Assembly: GCF_006385785.1 (NCBI RefSeq)
Contig: NZ_VFSH01000013.1
Location: forward strand, 1-57,976
Direction of reading: 5' to 3'
Length of the DNA: 57,976 bases
Source of the DNA: Streptococcus shenyangsis
GTDB taxonomy: Bacteria; Bacillota; Bacilli; Lactobacillales; Streptococcaceae
Positions 37,551-46,753 of the stretch are shown piece by piece. How positions within the stretch are numbered: the stretch's first letter is position 1; the number at the start of each line of letters is the position of its first letter. Below the pieces are notes generated by a model. It made no database searches, was not told where the DNA came from, and saw only the letters and a program-made list of their open reading frames with translations. A program made the translations under genes and the position numbers.

Positions 37551-38537
37551 TTAGTGGGAAGCATCCCCATTCCAGATTGAGTTTTTCACGATCACATAAT
37601 CAACGTGTTTAAGGTCAGCAACCTGACGTCCACCTGCGTATGAAATGGCACTTTGAAGGTCTTGTTCCATCTCAGTTAAAGTGTCTTGCAGATGACCTTT
37701 GGCAGGAAGCAAGATGCGTTTTCCTTCCACGTTCTTATAAGCTCCTTTTTGGTATTGGGAAGCTGAACCGTAGTATTCTTTGAATTGTTCACCATCAACT
37801 TCAATTGTTTTCCCTGGACTTTCGATGTGTCCTGCAAAGAGGGAACCAATCATAACCATGCTGGCACCGAAACGGATAGACTTGGCAATATCGCCGTGAG
37901 TACGAATTCCTCCATCTGCAATGATTGGTTTACGTGCAGCCTTGGCACACCAACGGAGAGCAGCCAACTGCCAACCACCTGTACCAAAACCAGTCTTGAC
38001 CTTGGTGATACAAACCTTACCAGGACCGATTCCAACCTTAGTCGCATCCGCACCAGCATTCTCCAATTCACGCACAGCTTCTGGTGTTCCCACATTTCCT
38101 GCAATAACAAAAGTATCTGGTAATTCTTTCTTGATGTGTTGAATCATAGAAATCACGCTATCCGCATGACCATGGGCAATATCAATCGTGATGTACTCAG
38201 GAGCATCAGCCTTGAGCTGGCTGACAAAATCATACTCATAATCCTTAACACCGACAGAGATAGAAGCAATGAGCCCTTGCTCATGCATGCGCTTAATAAA
38301 TGGAATACGTCCTGCCTCATCAAAACGGTGCATAATGTAGAAGTACCCACCTTTAGCCAATTGCTCTGCTACACTTTCATCCAAAATTGTCTGCATATTA
38401 GCTGGCACAACAGGTAGTTTAAAGGTGTGCTTTCCTAGAGTGACACTTGTGTCCGCTTCTGCACGGCTTTTAATCACACATTTATTTGGAATCAATTGAA
38501 TATCTTCGTAATCAAAAATTGGAAATTCATTTAACAT
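37551..38537 (-). CDS. guaC: GMP reductase
   Basis: This enzyme converts GMP to IMP with NADPH, balancing guanine and adenine nucleotides. It is an IMPDH/GMPR-type TIM barrel without CBS domains, 328 residues. The catalytic Cys is C176 in [11 protein letters not shown], and [11 protein letters not shown] is the phosphate-binding loop. It has a consensus promoter and a structured leader of about 70 nt, and appears monocistronic. Confidence 0.95.
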   Translation of the reverse strand: MLNEFPIFDYEDIQLIPNKCVIKSRAEADTSVTLGKHTFKLPVVPANMQTILDESVAEQLAKGGYFYIMHRFDEAGRIPFIKRMHEQGLIASISVGVKDYEYDFVSQLKADAPEYITIDIAHGHADSVISMIQHIKKELPDTFVIAGNVGTPEAVRELENAGADATKVGIGPGKVCITKVKTGFGTGGWQLAALRWCAKAARKPIIADGGIRTHGDIAKSIRFGASMVMIGSLFAGHIESPGKTIEVDGEQFKEYYGSASQYQKGAYKNVEGKRILLPAKGHLQDTLTEMEQDLQSAISYAGGRQVADLKHVDYVIVKNSIWNGDASH

Positions 38538-38643
38538 ATCGATGTCTCGTTTCTTTTGTAATGACCTACCTATGCTCTCGCATCACTACGCCTTTTCCGA
38601 CGTTTCCTTAATTTATTATAAAACAAAGTACAGTTTTTGTCAA
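38538..38643 (-). promoter_or_regulatory. guaC promoter and structured leader
   Basis: TTGACA (38638-38643) and TATAAT (38615-38620) are 17 bases apart on the minus strand, a perfect sigma-A promoter. The leader of about 70 nt contains an outer stem GTAGTGA/TCATTAC (38583-38589 with 38558-38564) and an inner TGC-GAGA-GCA tetraloop hairpin (38573-38582). The strand between them contains TAGGTAGG. I do not recognise it as a known riboswitch. Confidence 0.65.
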
Positions 38644-38693
38644 ATAATTTTATAATTTAAATTATATTGTTCGGTTTTTACTTATATCAAAGA

Positions 38694-38722
38694 CAAAAAA
38701 GTGGAGAGATTATTTTCTCCAC
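38694..38722 (-). terminator. Terminator after the YrdC-like gene
   Basis: On the minus strand GTGGAGA pairs with TCTCCAC, followed by TTTTTT. It probably ends the leu operon transcript. Confidence 0.8.
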
Positions 38723-38736
38723 ACTTCTTCTCTATC

Positions 38737-39516
38737 CTAATAATACTCGCCCTGACGATAGTCCCATGAGTTAAAGGTGTCTGACAGGTGCATCATAATC
38801 TTATCAATGTCAAGCCCTTTGCGGATTACAACTGGAGCTGGTGAAGTTGAACGTGCTCCCCCTTGTTCTGGGATGAGTTTGCCGTCTTTATCGACCATAG
38901 ACACCATCACACCTTGCTCATAGCGTGTTTCAATCGTTTTGTCAGGTTGGATAGATGCCACATAATCATCTGCTTCAATGACAAGATCTACTGCTCCTTC
39001 GATACGTTCTCCGATACCTTCTACCTTACCACGATTTCCTTTTCCAGATGGGTTTGCAGATGAGGCATAAACCATCTTGCCTTCTTCCCAAAGTTTGGCA
39101 GCCAATTGTTCACCCGCTTTCCCAAATTTGATAACAAAACAGCTAGTACCACGCACGTCAGTCATGAGTTCTTCACGGCCATCCCCATAAGCTTTTAGTT
39201 TTTCAAAGGCTTCTGGTTTCCAAGGAAGGATACAACCAAGAAGAATATCTTCGTTCCAATGTTTTTGGTAGAAGGCTTCAATTTCTGGGTTGAGTTGTGC
39301 TAAAGCACGAAGCTCATCCATGCTACCGCAGAGAACAACACCTGGTTTGTTACGATTGCGTTCTTTGGCTGCGAACTTACGCTCAAGTCCTGCCTTGTCA
39401 CTAGTCATGATGATGTAACCAACTTTGGTAGGGCAAACGATACAACCGCCCTCACCTTTTAAAATGTCATAGCCTTCTTGTGAAAGTGTTCCGTTCCATT
39501 GAATGTGTTTTGTCAT
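38737..39516 (-). CDS. YrdC/Sua5-domain protein
   Basis: The protein (259 residues) carries a YrdC-like fold: CPTKVGYIIMTSDKAGLERKF near 28-48, then AKERNRNKPGVVLC and YASSANPSGKGN. The family makes threonylcarbamoyl-AMP for tRNA t6A, but this member diverges from the canonical KxR...SxN set and has its own C-terminal part, so it may be a paralogue with another role. It starts 27 bases after leuD and is probably read with the leu operon. Confidence 0.82.
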   Translation of the reverse strand: MTKHIQWNGTLSQEGYDILKGEGGCIVCPTKVGYIIMTSDKAGLERKFAAKERNRNKPGVVLCGSMDELRALAQLNPEIEAFYQKHWNEDILLGCILPWKPEAFEKLKAYGDGREELMTDVRGTSCFVIKFGKAGEQLAAKLWEEGKMVYASSANPSGKGNRGKVEGIGERIEGAVDLVIEADDYVASIQPDKTIETRYEQGVMVSMVDKDGKLIPEQGGARSTSPAPVVIRKGLDIDKIMMHLSDTFNSWDYRQGEYY

Positions 39517-39543
39517 AATTCTATTTCCTTTTCTAATTTTCTT

Positions 39544-40137
39544 CTAATCCTGCCAGTAGGCTGGTCGGTGTTTTTCATAGGTAGCAATCAAATCTTCATA
39601 CTGCAAAGTAATACCGATATCATCCAAACCATTTAAGAGCTTGTGTTTCCATTCGCTATCGATTTCGAAAGTGAATTCTCCAACTGGTGAGATGATTTTT
39701 TGTTGTTCCAAGTCCACAGTTACCTGATCAGTTGGTTTCAAGTTGGCTAGTTTCTCTCGAACCTCTCTGGGCTGAACAATGGGCAACATGCCATTATTAA
39801 GTTCATTATTGTAATGAATGTCACCGAAAGATCCTGCAATCACGACCTTAAAACCATAGTCTGCTAAGGCCCAAGCTGCATGTTCCCTCGAAGACCCTGC
39901 GCCGAAGTTATCCCCTGAAATGAGAATACTGGCTTTGCGATATTCAGGTCGGTTAAAGACAAAGTCTGGATCCTCAGTATAGAGATCATCTAGATAACGC
40001 CAAGCATACATAAGGTACTTACCAAATCCTTTTTTATCAATTAACTTGAGAAACTGCTTGGGTAGGATTTGGTCGGTGTCGATATTATCATTCATAAGAG
40101 GAACGGTCGTTCCCGTATAAACTGTAAATTTCTCCAT
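39544..40137 (-). CDS. leuD: 3-isopropylmalate dehydratase small subunit
   Basis: LeuD (197 residues) pairs with LeuC to isomerise 2- to 3-isopropylmalate in leucine synthesis. The swivel-domain motifs [14 protein letters not shown] and [17 protein letters not shown] are intact. It follows leuC with a 9-base gap and is last in the leuA-B-DUF1294-C-D series. Confidence 0.96.
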   Translation of the reverse strand: MEKFTVYTGTTVPLMNDNIDTDQILPKQFLKLIDKKGFGKYLMYAWRYLDDLYTEDPDFVFNRPEYRKASILISGDNFGAGSSREHAAWALADYGFKVVIAGSFGDIHYNNELNNGMLPIVQPREVREKLANLKPTDQVTVDLEQQKIISPVGEFTFEIDSEWKHKLLNGLDDIGITLQYEDLIATYEKHRPAYWQD

Positions 40138-40146
40138 ATCCTCTCC

Positions 40147-41529
40147 TTACTGGGCTTCTGGCATTTGCCGAACATCTACGAATCGCCCTGCGATAGCTGC
40201 CGCAGCTGCCATGGCTGGACTGCAAAGATGAGTCTTAGCACCAAAGCCTTGTCTGTCTTCAAAGTTACGGTTGCTGGTTGAAGCGCAGTGGACACCATCT
40301 GGTACCTTGTCAGGATTCATCCCTAGGCACATGGAACAACCCGGGTCTCTCCATTCAAAGCCAGCATCTAAGAAAACTTTATCCAAGCCCAACTTCTCAG
40401 CAGCTCGTTTGACAGGACGAGAGCCCGGAACCACGATAGCCGTTAAGTTGGGTGCTATTTTCTTCCCTTTAACAAATCGCGCAGCCAGTTGCAAGTCGCT
40501 GAGACGAGCATTGGTACAAGAACCGATAAAGATATAGCCTAGTTCAATATCAGCTGGCTTTTGACCAGGCTCCAAGTCCATGTAATTGTAGGCTCGCTCA
40601 TCATTCATATCCTTAATTTCTGGGAAGCTACTGTCAAAGTCAACGCCCATAGCTGGATTGGTTCCCCAGGTCACCATGGGAGCCAATCCTGAGACATCCA
40701 TCTGGATAACCTTATCATAAACGGCATCCTCATCACTGACAATTGTTTTCCAATCCGCCACAGCCTCTTCGAAGTCCTTTGGAACACATTCCCGTCCTTT
40801 TAGATAATCATAGGTGGTTTGGTCCGGATTCATGATTCCCATCTTAGAACCAAACTCGATGGACATGTTGCAGATGGTCATTCGCTCTTCCATGCTCAGT
40901 GCATCAATCGCTTGTCCCCGATATTCCACTACATAGCCAACACCACAAGCAACACCGTACTTGGCAATCAAGGCTAAAATGTAATCCTTGGAATAAACTC
41001 CTTTTTGAGGAACTCCAGTGAATTCAACCAGCATTTTCTTGGGTTTGACCTGCCAGAGGGTCTGGGTAGCGAAGACATGCTCAACCTCACTAGTCCCAAT
41101 CCCAAAGGCGATTGCTCCGAAAGCTCCGTGGGTTGCTGTATGGCTGTCTCCACAAACAATGAATTTTCCTGGTTGAGTCCGTCCTGTTTCTGGACCAACC
41201 ATGTGAACGATTCCTTGCTTTTCGGAACCGTGGGCCGCATGTTCAATCCCAAACTCCTCAACATTTTCAGCTAGCTTATCAATTTGTGCCTTAGAAATGA
41301 CATCTCGAATATCGTAGATATTGACCGTCGGGACATTGTGGTCAAAAGTTCCAAATGTCAAGTCTGGTCGTCTCAATCTTCGTCCTGCGTCTCGCAAACC
41401 TTGAAAGGCTTGAGGGCTGGTCACTTCATGAATATAGTGCTGATCCACATACATGAGCTGGGGTTGCCCCTCTTCTCCTGTGATGACATGACGGTCCCAT
41501 AATTTATCAAAAATCGATTTTCCTGCCAT
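40147..41529 (-). CDS. leuC: 3-isopropylmalate dehydratase large subunit
   Basis: This aconitase-family subunit has 460 residues and carries the 4Fe-4S cluster. The cluster cysteines are in [11 protein letters not shown] and [32 protein letters not shown] is the conserved substrate loop. It works with LeuD, encoded just downstream. Full length, with no frameshift. Confidence 0.97.
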   Translation of the reverse strand: MAGKSIFDKLWDRHVITGEEGQPQLMYVDQHYIHEVTSPQAFQGLRDAGRRLRRPDLTFGTFDHNVPTVNIYDIRDVISKAQIDKLAENVEEFGIEHAAHGSEKQGIVHMVGPETGRTQPGKFIVCGDSHTATHGAFGAIAFGIGTSEVEHVFATQTLWQVKPKKMLVEFTGVPQKGVYSKDYILALIAKYGVACGVGYVVEYRGQAIDALSMEERMTICNMSIEFGSKMGIMNPDQTTYDYLKGRECVPKDFEEAVADWKTIVSDEDAVYDKVIQMDVSGLAPMVTWGTNPAMGVDFDSSFPEIKDMNDERAYNYMDLEPGQKPADIELGYIFIGSCTNARLSDLQLAARFVKGKKIAPNLTAIVVPGSRPVKRAAEKLGLDKVFLDAGFEWRDPGCSMCLGMNPDKVPDGVHCASTSNRNFEDRQGFGAKTHLCSPAMAAAAAIAGRFVDVRQMPEAQ

Positions 41530-41532
41530 CCA

Positions 41533-41802
41533 TTACCTCCAAATAACATATAAGACTACTAGTGTGGTCACCATCCCAAGAAACCAAACTGTTTTAAAGT
41601 ACCATTTTCTAGTCTTGTGATGAAAGGTGATTCCTGCAAACCAAGCTCCAAAACCACCACAAGTAAAGGCTAAAATGAGTAAGATTTTCTCTGGGATGCG
41701 CCAAGTTCTTCTCCTTGCCTTGGATTTGTCAATGCCATAAATCAAGAAAACCATGACATTCCAAATCAAGAGAACTAGAGTAATTTTTTCGTCTAACTTC
41801 AT
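41533..41802 (-). CDS. DUF1294 family membrane protein
   Basis: This is an 89-residue protein with about two or three membrane segments and the DUF1294 core (YGIDKSKARRRTWRIPEKILL, then FGGFGAWFAG). Its ATG overlaps the leuB stop as ATGA, and leuC starts three bases after its own stop, so it is translated as part of the leucine operon. The function is unknown. Its place in the operon is conserved in related streptococci as far as I recall. Confidence 0.85.
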   Translation of the reverse strand: MKLDEKITLVLLIWNVMVFLIYGIDKSKARRRTWRIPEKILLILAFTCGGFGAWFAGITFHHKTRKWYFKTVWFLGMVTTLVVLYVIWR

Positions 41803-42836
41803 AACCTTGCAATAATGGCTTCTGTCATTTCCTTGGTCGAAGCCTGTCCTCCTATATCTCTCGTTAATATACCAGCCGCCAAACTTGCCTCGACAGCATG
41901 CTCGATACGCTCTGCATCCTCATAACGTCCGAAACTATCTCTCAACATCATGGCCACTGATAAAATCATGGAAATAGGATTTGCAATTCCTTGACCTGCA
42001 ATATCAGGAGCTGAACCGTGAATGGGCTCATAGAGACTTGATCCATTTTCAGAATGACTGGCTGATGGCATAACTCCAAGTGTGCCAGATAAAACGCTTG
42101 ATTCATCAGAGAGAATATCTCCGAAAAGATTTTCTGTCACGATGACATCAAACTTGGCAGGATTGGTAATCATAAGCATGGAAGCTGAGTCGACTAGCTG
42201 GTGCTCCAAGGTTACATCTGGGAAATCCTGTGAGACCTTCTCAGCTACTCTCCGCCAGAGTTTTGATGTTGCCAACACATTTTGCTTATCGATACTAGTA
42301 ACGATTTTTCTGCGATTTCTTGCAATCTCAAAGGATTTACGAACAATCCGCTCCACTTCCTCATAGCTATAGTCGTTGATATCACGCGCTTTTCGCTCTT
42401 CAAGAATATGATCTCCAAAGTAAATCCCGCCTGTCAACTCACGCACCACGACAAAGTCTACACCAGCAATTCGTTCTGGTTTAAGAGGTGACAAATGCTT
42501 GAGACTCTCAAAAATCTTAACAGGGCGAATATTAGCATAGAGATTGAGTTCCTTACGCAGAGCCAGCAAGCCTTGTTCAGGCCGAACCGCTGCACTATCA
42601 TACTGAGGACTACCGATAGCCGCTAGAAGAATGGCATCTGCTTCTCTACTTGCCTTGAGGGTTTCATCAGGTAAGGGATGCCCTGCAGCATCAATACCTG
42701 CACCTCCAAAAGGTCGTCTATCAATCTCATAGTCAAAGCCTGTTTTTTCAGCTAGGGCTTCCAGAACCTCTAACCCAGCCTCCATGATTTCTGGACCGAT
42801 CCCATCCCCTGCTAGAGCTACTATTTTCTTTGTCAT
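41799..42836 (-). CDS. leuB: 3-isopropylmalate dehydrogenase
   Basis: LeuB oxidatively decarboxylates 3-isopropylmalate to 2-oxoisocaproate with NAD+. The length is 345. Family marks include GDGIGPEIM (10-18), the RPVK and RELTGGIYFG segments, and NLFGDILSDESSVLSGTLG for metal and cofactor binding. It is the second gene of the leu operon, coupled to the DUF1294 gene. Confidence 0.97.
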   Translation of the reverse strand: MTKKIVALAGDGIGPEIMEAGLEVLEALAEKTGFDYEIDRRPFGGAGIDAAGHPLPDETLKASREADAILLAAIGSPQYDSAAVRPEQGLLALRKELNLYANIRPVKIFESLKHLSPLKPERIAGVDFVVVRELTGGIYFGDHILEERKARDINDYSYEEVERIVRKSFEIARNRRKIVTSIDKQNVLATSKLWRRVAEKVSQDFPDVTLEHQLVDSASMLMITNPAKFDVIVTENLFGDILSDESSVLSGTLGVMPSASHSENGSSLYEPIHGSAPDIAGQGIANPISMILSVAMMLRDSFGRYEDAERIEHAVEASLAAGILTRDIGGQASTKEMTEAIIARL

Positions 42837-42847
42837 AGCATTCTCCT

Positions 42848-44410
42848 TTACACACTAGGCATGTCGCGATAGGAAACACTGCGTCCCATCTCACCAGCAT
42901 TCTCTTTTTGAACAAAAGTATTAGCATTGATATAGGCAATAGCAGAAGCCTTCAACACATCGAAATCAAGACCTGCTGCATTAAAAATAGTTTCTGTATC
43001 TCTATTTTCAACAGTGACCAAGACCCGAGCTTGGGCATCGATTCCATCTGTCACCGCATCAATGGTATAGGACACCAAGCGAACAGATTGATTGAAGAAC
43101 TTGTCGATAGCGTTAAAGATTGCCTCAACGGAACCTTGCCCTGTCGCATTAAATTCGACTTTCTCACCATCCATATTGGCTAGGCTAACAAGCGCTTCGA
43201 TGTCATTATCTGCATGGGTTTGCAGTTGTAAATCATCAAAGTGGAAGCCTTCTGGATTTTCAACCATGGTTCCAGCTACCAGAGCACGAATATCTGCATC
43301 TGTGATTTCTTGTTTCTTGTCGGCCAGCGCCTTGAACTTAGCAAAGAGTGGCTTGATGTCCTCTTCCGTAAAATCTAGGGCTAGTTCTCTTAGTTTCTCA
43401 ACAAAGGCATGGCGACCAGATAATTTTCCAAGAGGAAGACTGTTACTCTTAACACCAACCAATTCAGGGGTGATGATCTCATAAGTGAGAGGATTTTTAA
43501 GGACTCCGTCTTGGTGAATACCAGATTCGTGAGAAAAGGCATTTCCACCGACTACCGCCTTGTTTTTAGGAACTGGAATTCCTGAGAAGCGAGAAACCAT
43601 TTCTGACGTATTGATGGTTTCGTTTAAGACAATACTGGTTTCTGCTTGGTAGTAATCTTGGCGAATATTGAGGGCTACTGCAATTTCTTCCAAAGCAGCA
43701 TTGCCAGCTCGTTCTCCAATACCGTTAATGGTTCCTTCAACACGCCCCGCTCCATTCTTGACAGCAGCAAGGCTATTAGCTACTGCCATTCCAAGGTCAT
43801 CGTGACAGTGAGGCGAATAGATAATCTTACGGTCTGTTTTTACATTCTCAATCAAGTATTTGAAGATAGCTCCGTATTCCTCTGGTGTGGTAAATCCTAC
43901 CGTATCAGGGATATTGATATAAGATGCACCTGCATCAACCGCTGTTTGAACAACTTGCAAGAGAAAATCCAACTCCGTTCTAGTCGCATCTTCAGGAGAG
44001 AATTCGACAACCTCAAACTTAGAACGGGCATAGGAAACATGCTCCTTAATAGCTTCCAAAATTTCCTCTTTGTTTTTATTCAACTTAAATTCCCGATGGA
44101 TAGGACTAGTAGCGATAAAAACATGGATTTGTGGATACTTAGCATCCTTAAGTGCTTCATAACAAGCGTCAATATCTGATTTAACAGAGCGAGCTAATCC
44201 AGTCACCGCTGTTTTCTTCAAGACCTTGGCGATTTCCTGCACTGCTGTGAATGAATCAGGACTCGCCGCCGGAAAACCAGCTTCAATTGCCGAAATTCCC
44301 CATTTTTCCAGTTGTCTTGCAATGGCAATCTTTTCCTTAATAGAAAAATTAACACCTGGTGTCTGCTCACCATCTCGAAGGCTAGTATCTAGAAATTCAA
44401 CTGTTCTCAT
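42848..44410 (-). CDS. leuA: 2-isopropylmalate synthase
   Basis: This is the first committed enzyme of leucine synthesis (acetyl-CoA plus 2-oxoisovalerate). The TIM barrel begins [12 protein letters not shown] (8-19), and the metal motif is SPHCHDDLG. The C-terminal LeuA dimer/regulatory domain (about 390-510) would bind leucine for feedback control. The length is 520. It lies behind the attenuator and is first in the operon. Confidence 0.97.
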   Translation of the reverse strand: MRTVEFLDTSLRDGEQTPGVNFSIKEKIAIARQLEKWGISAIEAGFPAASPDSFTAVQEIAKVLKKTAVTGLARSVKSDIDACYEALKDAKYPQIHVFIATSPIHREFKLNKNKEEILEAIKEHVSYARSKFEVVEFSPEDATRTELDFLLQVVQTAVDAGASYINIPDTVGFTTPEEYGAIFKYLIENVKTDRKIIYSPHCHDDLGMAVANSLAAVKNGAGRVEGTINGIGERAGNAALEEIAVALNIRQDYYQAETSIVLNETINTSEMVSRFSGIPVPKNKAVVGGNAFSHESGIHQDGVLKNPLTYEIITPELVGVKSNSLPLGKLSGRHAFVEKLRELALDFTEEDIKPLFAKFKALADKKQEITDADIRALVAGTMVENPEGFHFDDLQLQTHADNDIEALVSLANMDGEKVEFNATGQGSVEAIFNAIDKFFNQSVRLVSYTIDAVTDGIDAQARVLVTVENRDTETIFNAAGLDFDVLKASAIAYINANTFVQKENAGEMGRSVSYRDMPSV

Positions 44411-44438
44411 AAGATTTCCCCTTTTCTAAATTTGGTTT

Positions 44439-44476
44439 TAAAAAAACATCTCGCTCGGAGTTCCAAGCGAGATGTT
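44439..44476 (-). terminator. leu operon attenuator terminator
   Basis: On the minus strand AACATCTCGCT pairs with AGCGAGATGTT, followed by a T-run, 28 bases before leuA. A competing antiterminator is visible: CCAAGCG just upstream can pair with CGCTTGG in the left arm of this hairpin. Confidence 0.88.
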
Positions 44477-44522
44477 GATTTACTCCCGCTTGGTAAGCCA
44501 AACAGGACTAATGCATTTTGCA

Positions 44523-44576
44523 CTAGCCCGAGTATCTCAACAACAAAGCAAATTGATTAAACTTAGCTGTTTTCAT
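44523..44576 (-). CDS. leu leader peptide
   Basis: The short reading frame MKTAKFNQFALLLRYSG has three consecutive Leu (UUG) codons at 11-13 and ends in TAG. AAGGAGAAAG is its Shine-Dalgarno sequence. Placed between the promoter and the attenuator, it is a classical leader peptide: ribosome stalling at the Leu codons when Leu-tRNA is scarce should favour the antiterminator and let leuABCD be transcribed. Confidence 0.88.
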   Translation of the reverse strand: MKTAKFNQFALLLRYSG

Positions 44577-44612
44577 GTTTGACTTTCTCCTTCGTTTGAT
44601 ATCTTGTTTAGT

Positions 44613-44641
44613 ATTTTAGCATAGGCAAAAGTAGTTGTCAA
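44613..44641 (-). promoter_or_regulatory. leu operon promoter
   Basis: TTGACA and TAAAAT are 17 bases apart on the minus strand, with a TGC extension ahead of the -10. The leader peptide ATG follows about 36 bases downstream of the -10. Confidence 0.85.
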
Positions 44642-44714
44642 GAAAAAAATCCAATATTTTCTGAAAATTTCTTCAGTAGAGAATATTTTGCTAATTGAAA
44701 ATTATTGAAATGTT

Positions 44715-45371
44715 TCATTTTTTAGAGGTTAAGTTCCAACTTTTTTCCATCAATTCTAGTACTTCTTCATCTGATAAAGTATCATCAAGGGACACACTAA
44801 TCCAGTAACGTTTATTCATATGAAAGGCTGGATAAATGCCCTTGTGTGAAAGCAAATCAGCTACTTGGTCATGTTTGAGATTGACTGCTTCCACTTGACC
44901 TTCTCTTCCCTTTTCCAGCTTATCCCAAGAGATTTTCATCAAGACGGTATACCACTTTTTATTGCCTTCATGTCTTAAGACTGCTGTATCAGGAGATTTC
45001 TCCCACAGATATTCCAACTGATTACCATATTTTTCCTGAACCTGAGTCATAATTCGTTTAGTCTGAGGACAGATATAGTCCTGCACATCAAAACAAGCCT
45101 TCCGAATCTGGTAAAGAATCTCCAGACAAGCCTTACGGACACTTGCAACAAAACTTCCTGTCATACTTTCCATATGAACTTGAGGATAGAGGTCGCCCAT
45201 TTCCTGATCAAAGACCTGAAAATTCACATTATCAGCAGTTATGGACACAGTCATGACAAAATCACCCTGCAAAATCATGCAGCTATAAGTCCAAACTCCA
45301 CTACTTTCTACAAAACCATAGGCACGAGCCTTTTCTTGATTAAACTGATAGGATTTAAAAATTTCAAACAT
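44715..45371 (-). CDS. MmcQ/YjbR family protein
   Basis: This 218-residue protein has a C-terminal MmcQ/YjbR (CyaY-like) domain of about 100-215, including WYTVLMKISWDKL, VEAVNLKHD and AFHMNKRYWISVSLDD. The N-terminal 90 residues form a separate region that I do not recognise. Members are small proteins once called DNA-binding, without established chemistry. It ends just upstream of the leu promoter. Confidence 0.82.
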   Translation of the reverse strand: MFEIFKSYQFNQEKARAYGFVESSGVWTYSCMILQGDFVMTVSITADNVNFQVFDQEMGDLYPQVHMESMTGSFVASVRKACLEILYQIRKACFDVQDYICPQTKRIMTQVQEKYGNQLEYLWEKSPDTAVLRHEGNKKWYTVLMKISWDKLEKGREGQVEAVNLKHDQVADLLSHKGIYPAFHMNKRYWISVSLDDTLSDEEVLELMEKSWNLTSKK

Positions 45372-45414
45372 AAGTGAAAACTGCTACCCAAAGCTAGCAG
45401 TTCCTTTCTATTTT

Positions 45415-46047
45415 TTAAAAGACAACCTTAGTTCCGTGCAATTGTGTCACACCTAGCTGATCGATAAAGGTTTGACGGTTGTCAAGGTCAATCCCCCCAC
45501 CAGGTAGAATTTCAATTTTACCTTTAGCATGCTCCAAAATTTTGTGATAGTGAGCAAAGCGTTTCTCTAGCGAATCTCCAGACACACCAGCACGAGTTAG
45601 GATACGAGTGACTCCAGCTTGGCTAAGCCAATCAATAGCTTCCAGTTGTTCTTCATCACTCAATTCATCAAAGGCCATGTGGAAGACAATTTCCATTCCA
45701 TTTGATGCAGCAATTAACTTCTCCAGATTAGGCTTATCCAACTTTTTATCAGCAGTTAAAGCCCCAAATACAACCCCTTGACTTCCAGCCTGAGCAGTCA
45801 ACCGAATGTCTTCTAGCATAATAGCAATTTCTAGGTCATTATAGACAAAGTCGCCACCACGTGGACGAATCATGGTCATGATGGTCGTATCGTAGTTAGC
45901 TGCCAATTCAACCGCTGCCTTGGTCACTCCATAGCTGGGAGTTGTCCCACCAACTGCTAGATTGTCACAAAGTTCGATTCGACGAGCTCCAGCCTGCATC
46001 GCTTTTTCAAGCAAGGTCACATTTTCAGCACAAAATTCGTAAATCAT
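45415..46047 (-). CDS. cutC: CutC family protein
   Basis: This TIM-barrel protein (210 residues) belongs to the family named for copper homeostasis. Conserved pieces are FCAENV at the start, RIELCDNLAVGGTTPSYG (24-41), MIRPRGGDFVYND and FGALTADKKLD. The copper role is historical and weakly supported; no copper genes are close by. It stands alone on the minus strand. Confidence 0.9.
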   Translation of the reverse strand: MIYEFCAENVTLLEKAMQAGARRIELCDNLAVGGTTPSYGVTKAAVELAANYDTTIMTMIRPRGGDFVYNDLEIAIMLEDIRLTAQAGSQGVVFGALTADKKLDKPNLEKLIAASNGMEIVFHMAFDELSDEEQLEAIDWLSQAGVTRILTRAGVSGDSLEKRFAHYHKILEHAKGKIEILPGGGIDLDNRQTFIDQLGVTQLHGTKVVF

Positions 46048-46137
46048 TTGATTCTCCTTGAGTATTACTTTAAATTTATTATATCATATTGTTGTGAATA
46101 TGCTTTCATTTATATCAAGGAAAATAGTTACTATTTT

Positions 46138-46497
46138 TTATTCTTTGTCTGGAATGACCTTGAAGAGATAATAGGTGATAAAGATGGTCAAAGCTCCCAG
46201 ACCGATTTTGACTGGTAAGAGAGGGGCAAAATAAATAGAAATTCCCATCAAGATGTAGATAGATACGATGATTTTTTTCTTTCGTTCACGCGCAATAGAC
46301 TTAGTCTCGCGAAAATCAGCTACATATGCTTGATAGAGCTTGGTATGATAAAGCCAGTCTTCGAAACGCTTGGAACTTCTGGAGAAACAAGCAATAGACA
46401 GTAAAAGAAAAGGTGTTGTAGGTAACAAGGGTAAAACAACCCCAACAATAGCCAAGGCCAGTGATAAAAAACCAATTATCAAATAGATAAGACGCAT
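46138..46497 (-). CDS. DUF454 (YbaN-like) membrane protein
   Basis: This 119-residue protein has three hydrophobic segments. The DUF454 signature is GFLSLALAIVGVVLPLLPTT (9-28) followed by PFLLLSIACFSRSSKRFE. The function is unknown. A BOX element begins 15 bases upstream of its start region. Confidence 0.87.
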   Translation of the reverse strand: MRLIYLIIGFLSLALAIVGVVLPLLPTTPFLLLSIACFSRSSKRFEDWLYHTKLYQAYVADFRETKSIARERKKKIIVSIYILMGISIYFAPLLPVKIGLGALTIFITYYLFKVIPDKE

Positions 46498-46512
46498 AAC
46501 TTCTCCTAGTTA

Positions 46513-46664
46513 ATACTCTTCGAAAATCTCTTCAAACCGCGTCAACGTCGCCTTACCGTAGGTATGGTTCCTGACTTCGTCAGTCTTATCTGCAACCTCA
46601 AAGCAGTGCTTTGAGCAACCTGCGGCTAGTTTCCTAGTTTGCTCTTTGATTTTCATTGAGTATA
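46513..46664 (+). repeat. BOX element (A-B-C)
   Basis: Forward copy: the boxA end (ATACTCTTCGAAAATCTC) begins at 46513, a boxB-like middle (CTGACTTCGTCAG) follows, and the boxC end (GATTTTCATTGAGTAT) finishes at about 46664. It separates topA from the DUF454 gene. Confidence 0.88.
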
Positions 46665-46753
46665 AAATAATCTTCTTCTAGTTTCGCATAAAATGATGAA
46701 TTTTGTCAAGTTCTAACCAAAAGAGCCTGAAATTCACTTTCAGGACTCTCCTC

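Noticed and set aside
38538..38614. Known purine or preQ1 riboswitch ahead of guaC
   Set aside because: The conserved core sequences of those classes are not visible; only generic stems are present, so it is reported as an unrecognised leader.
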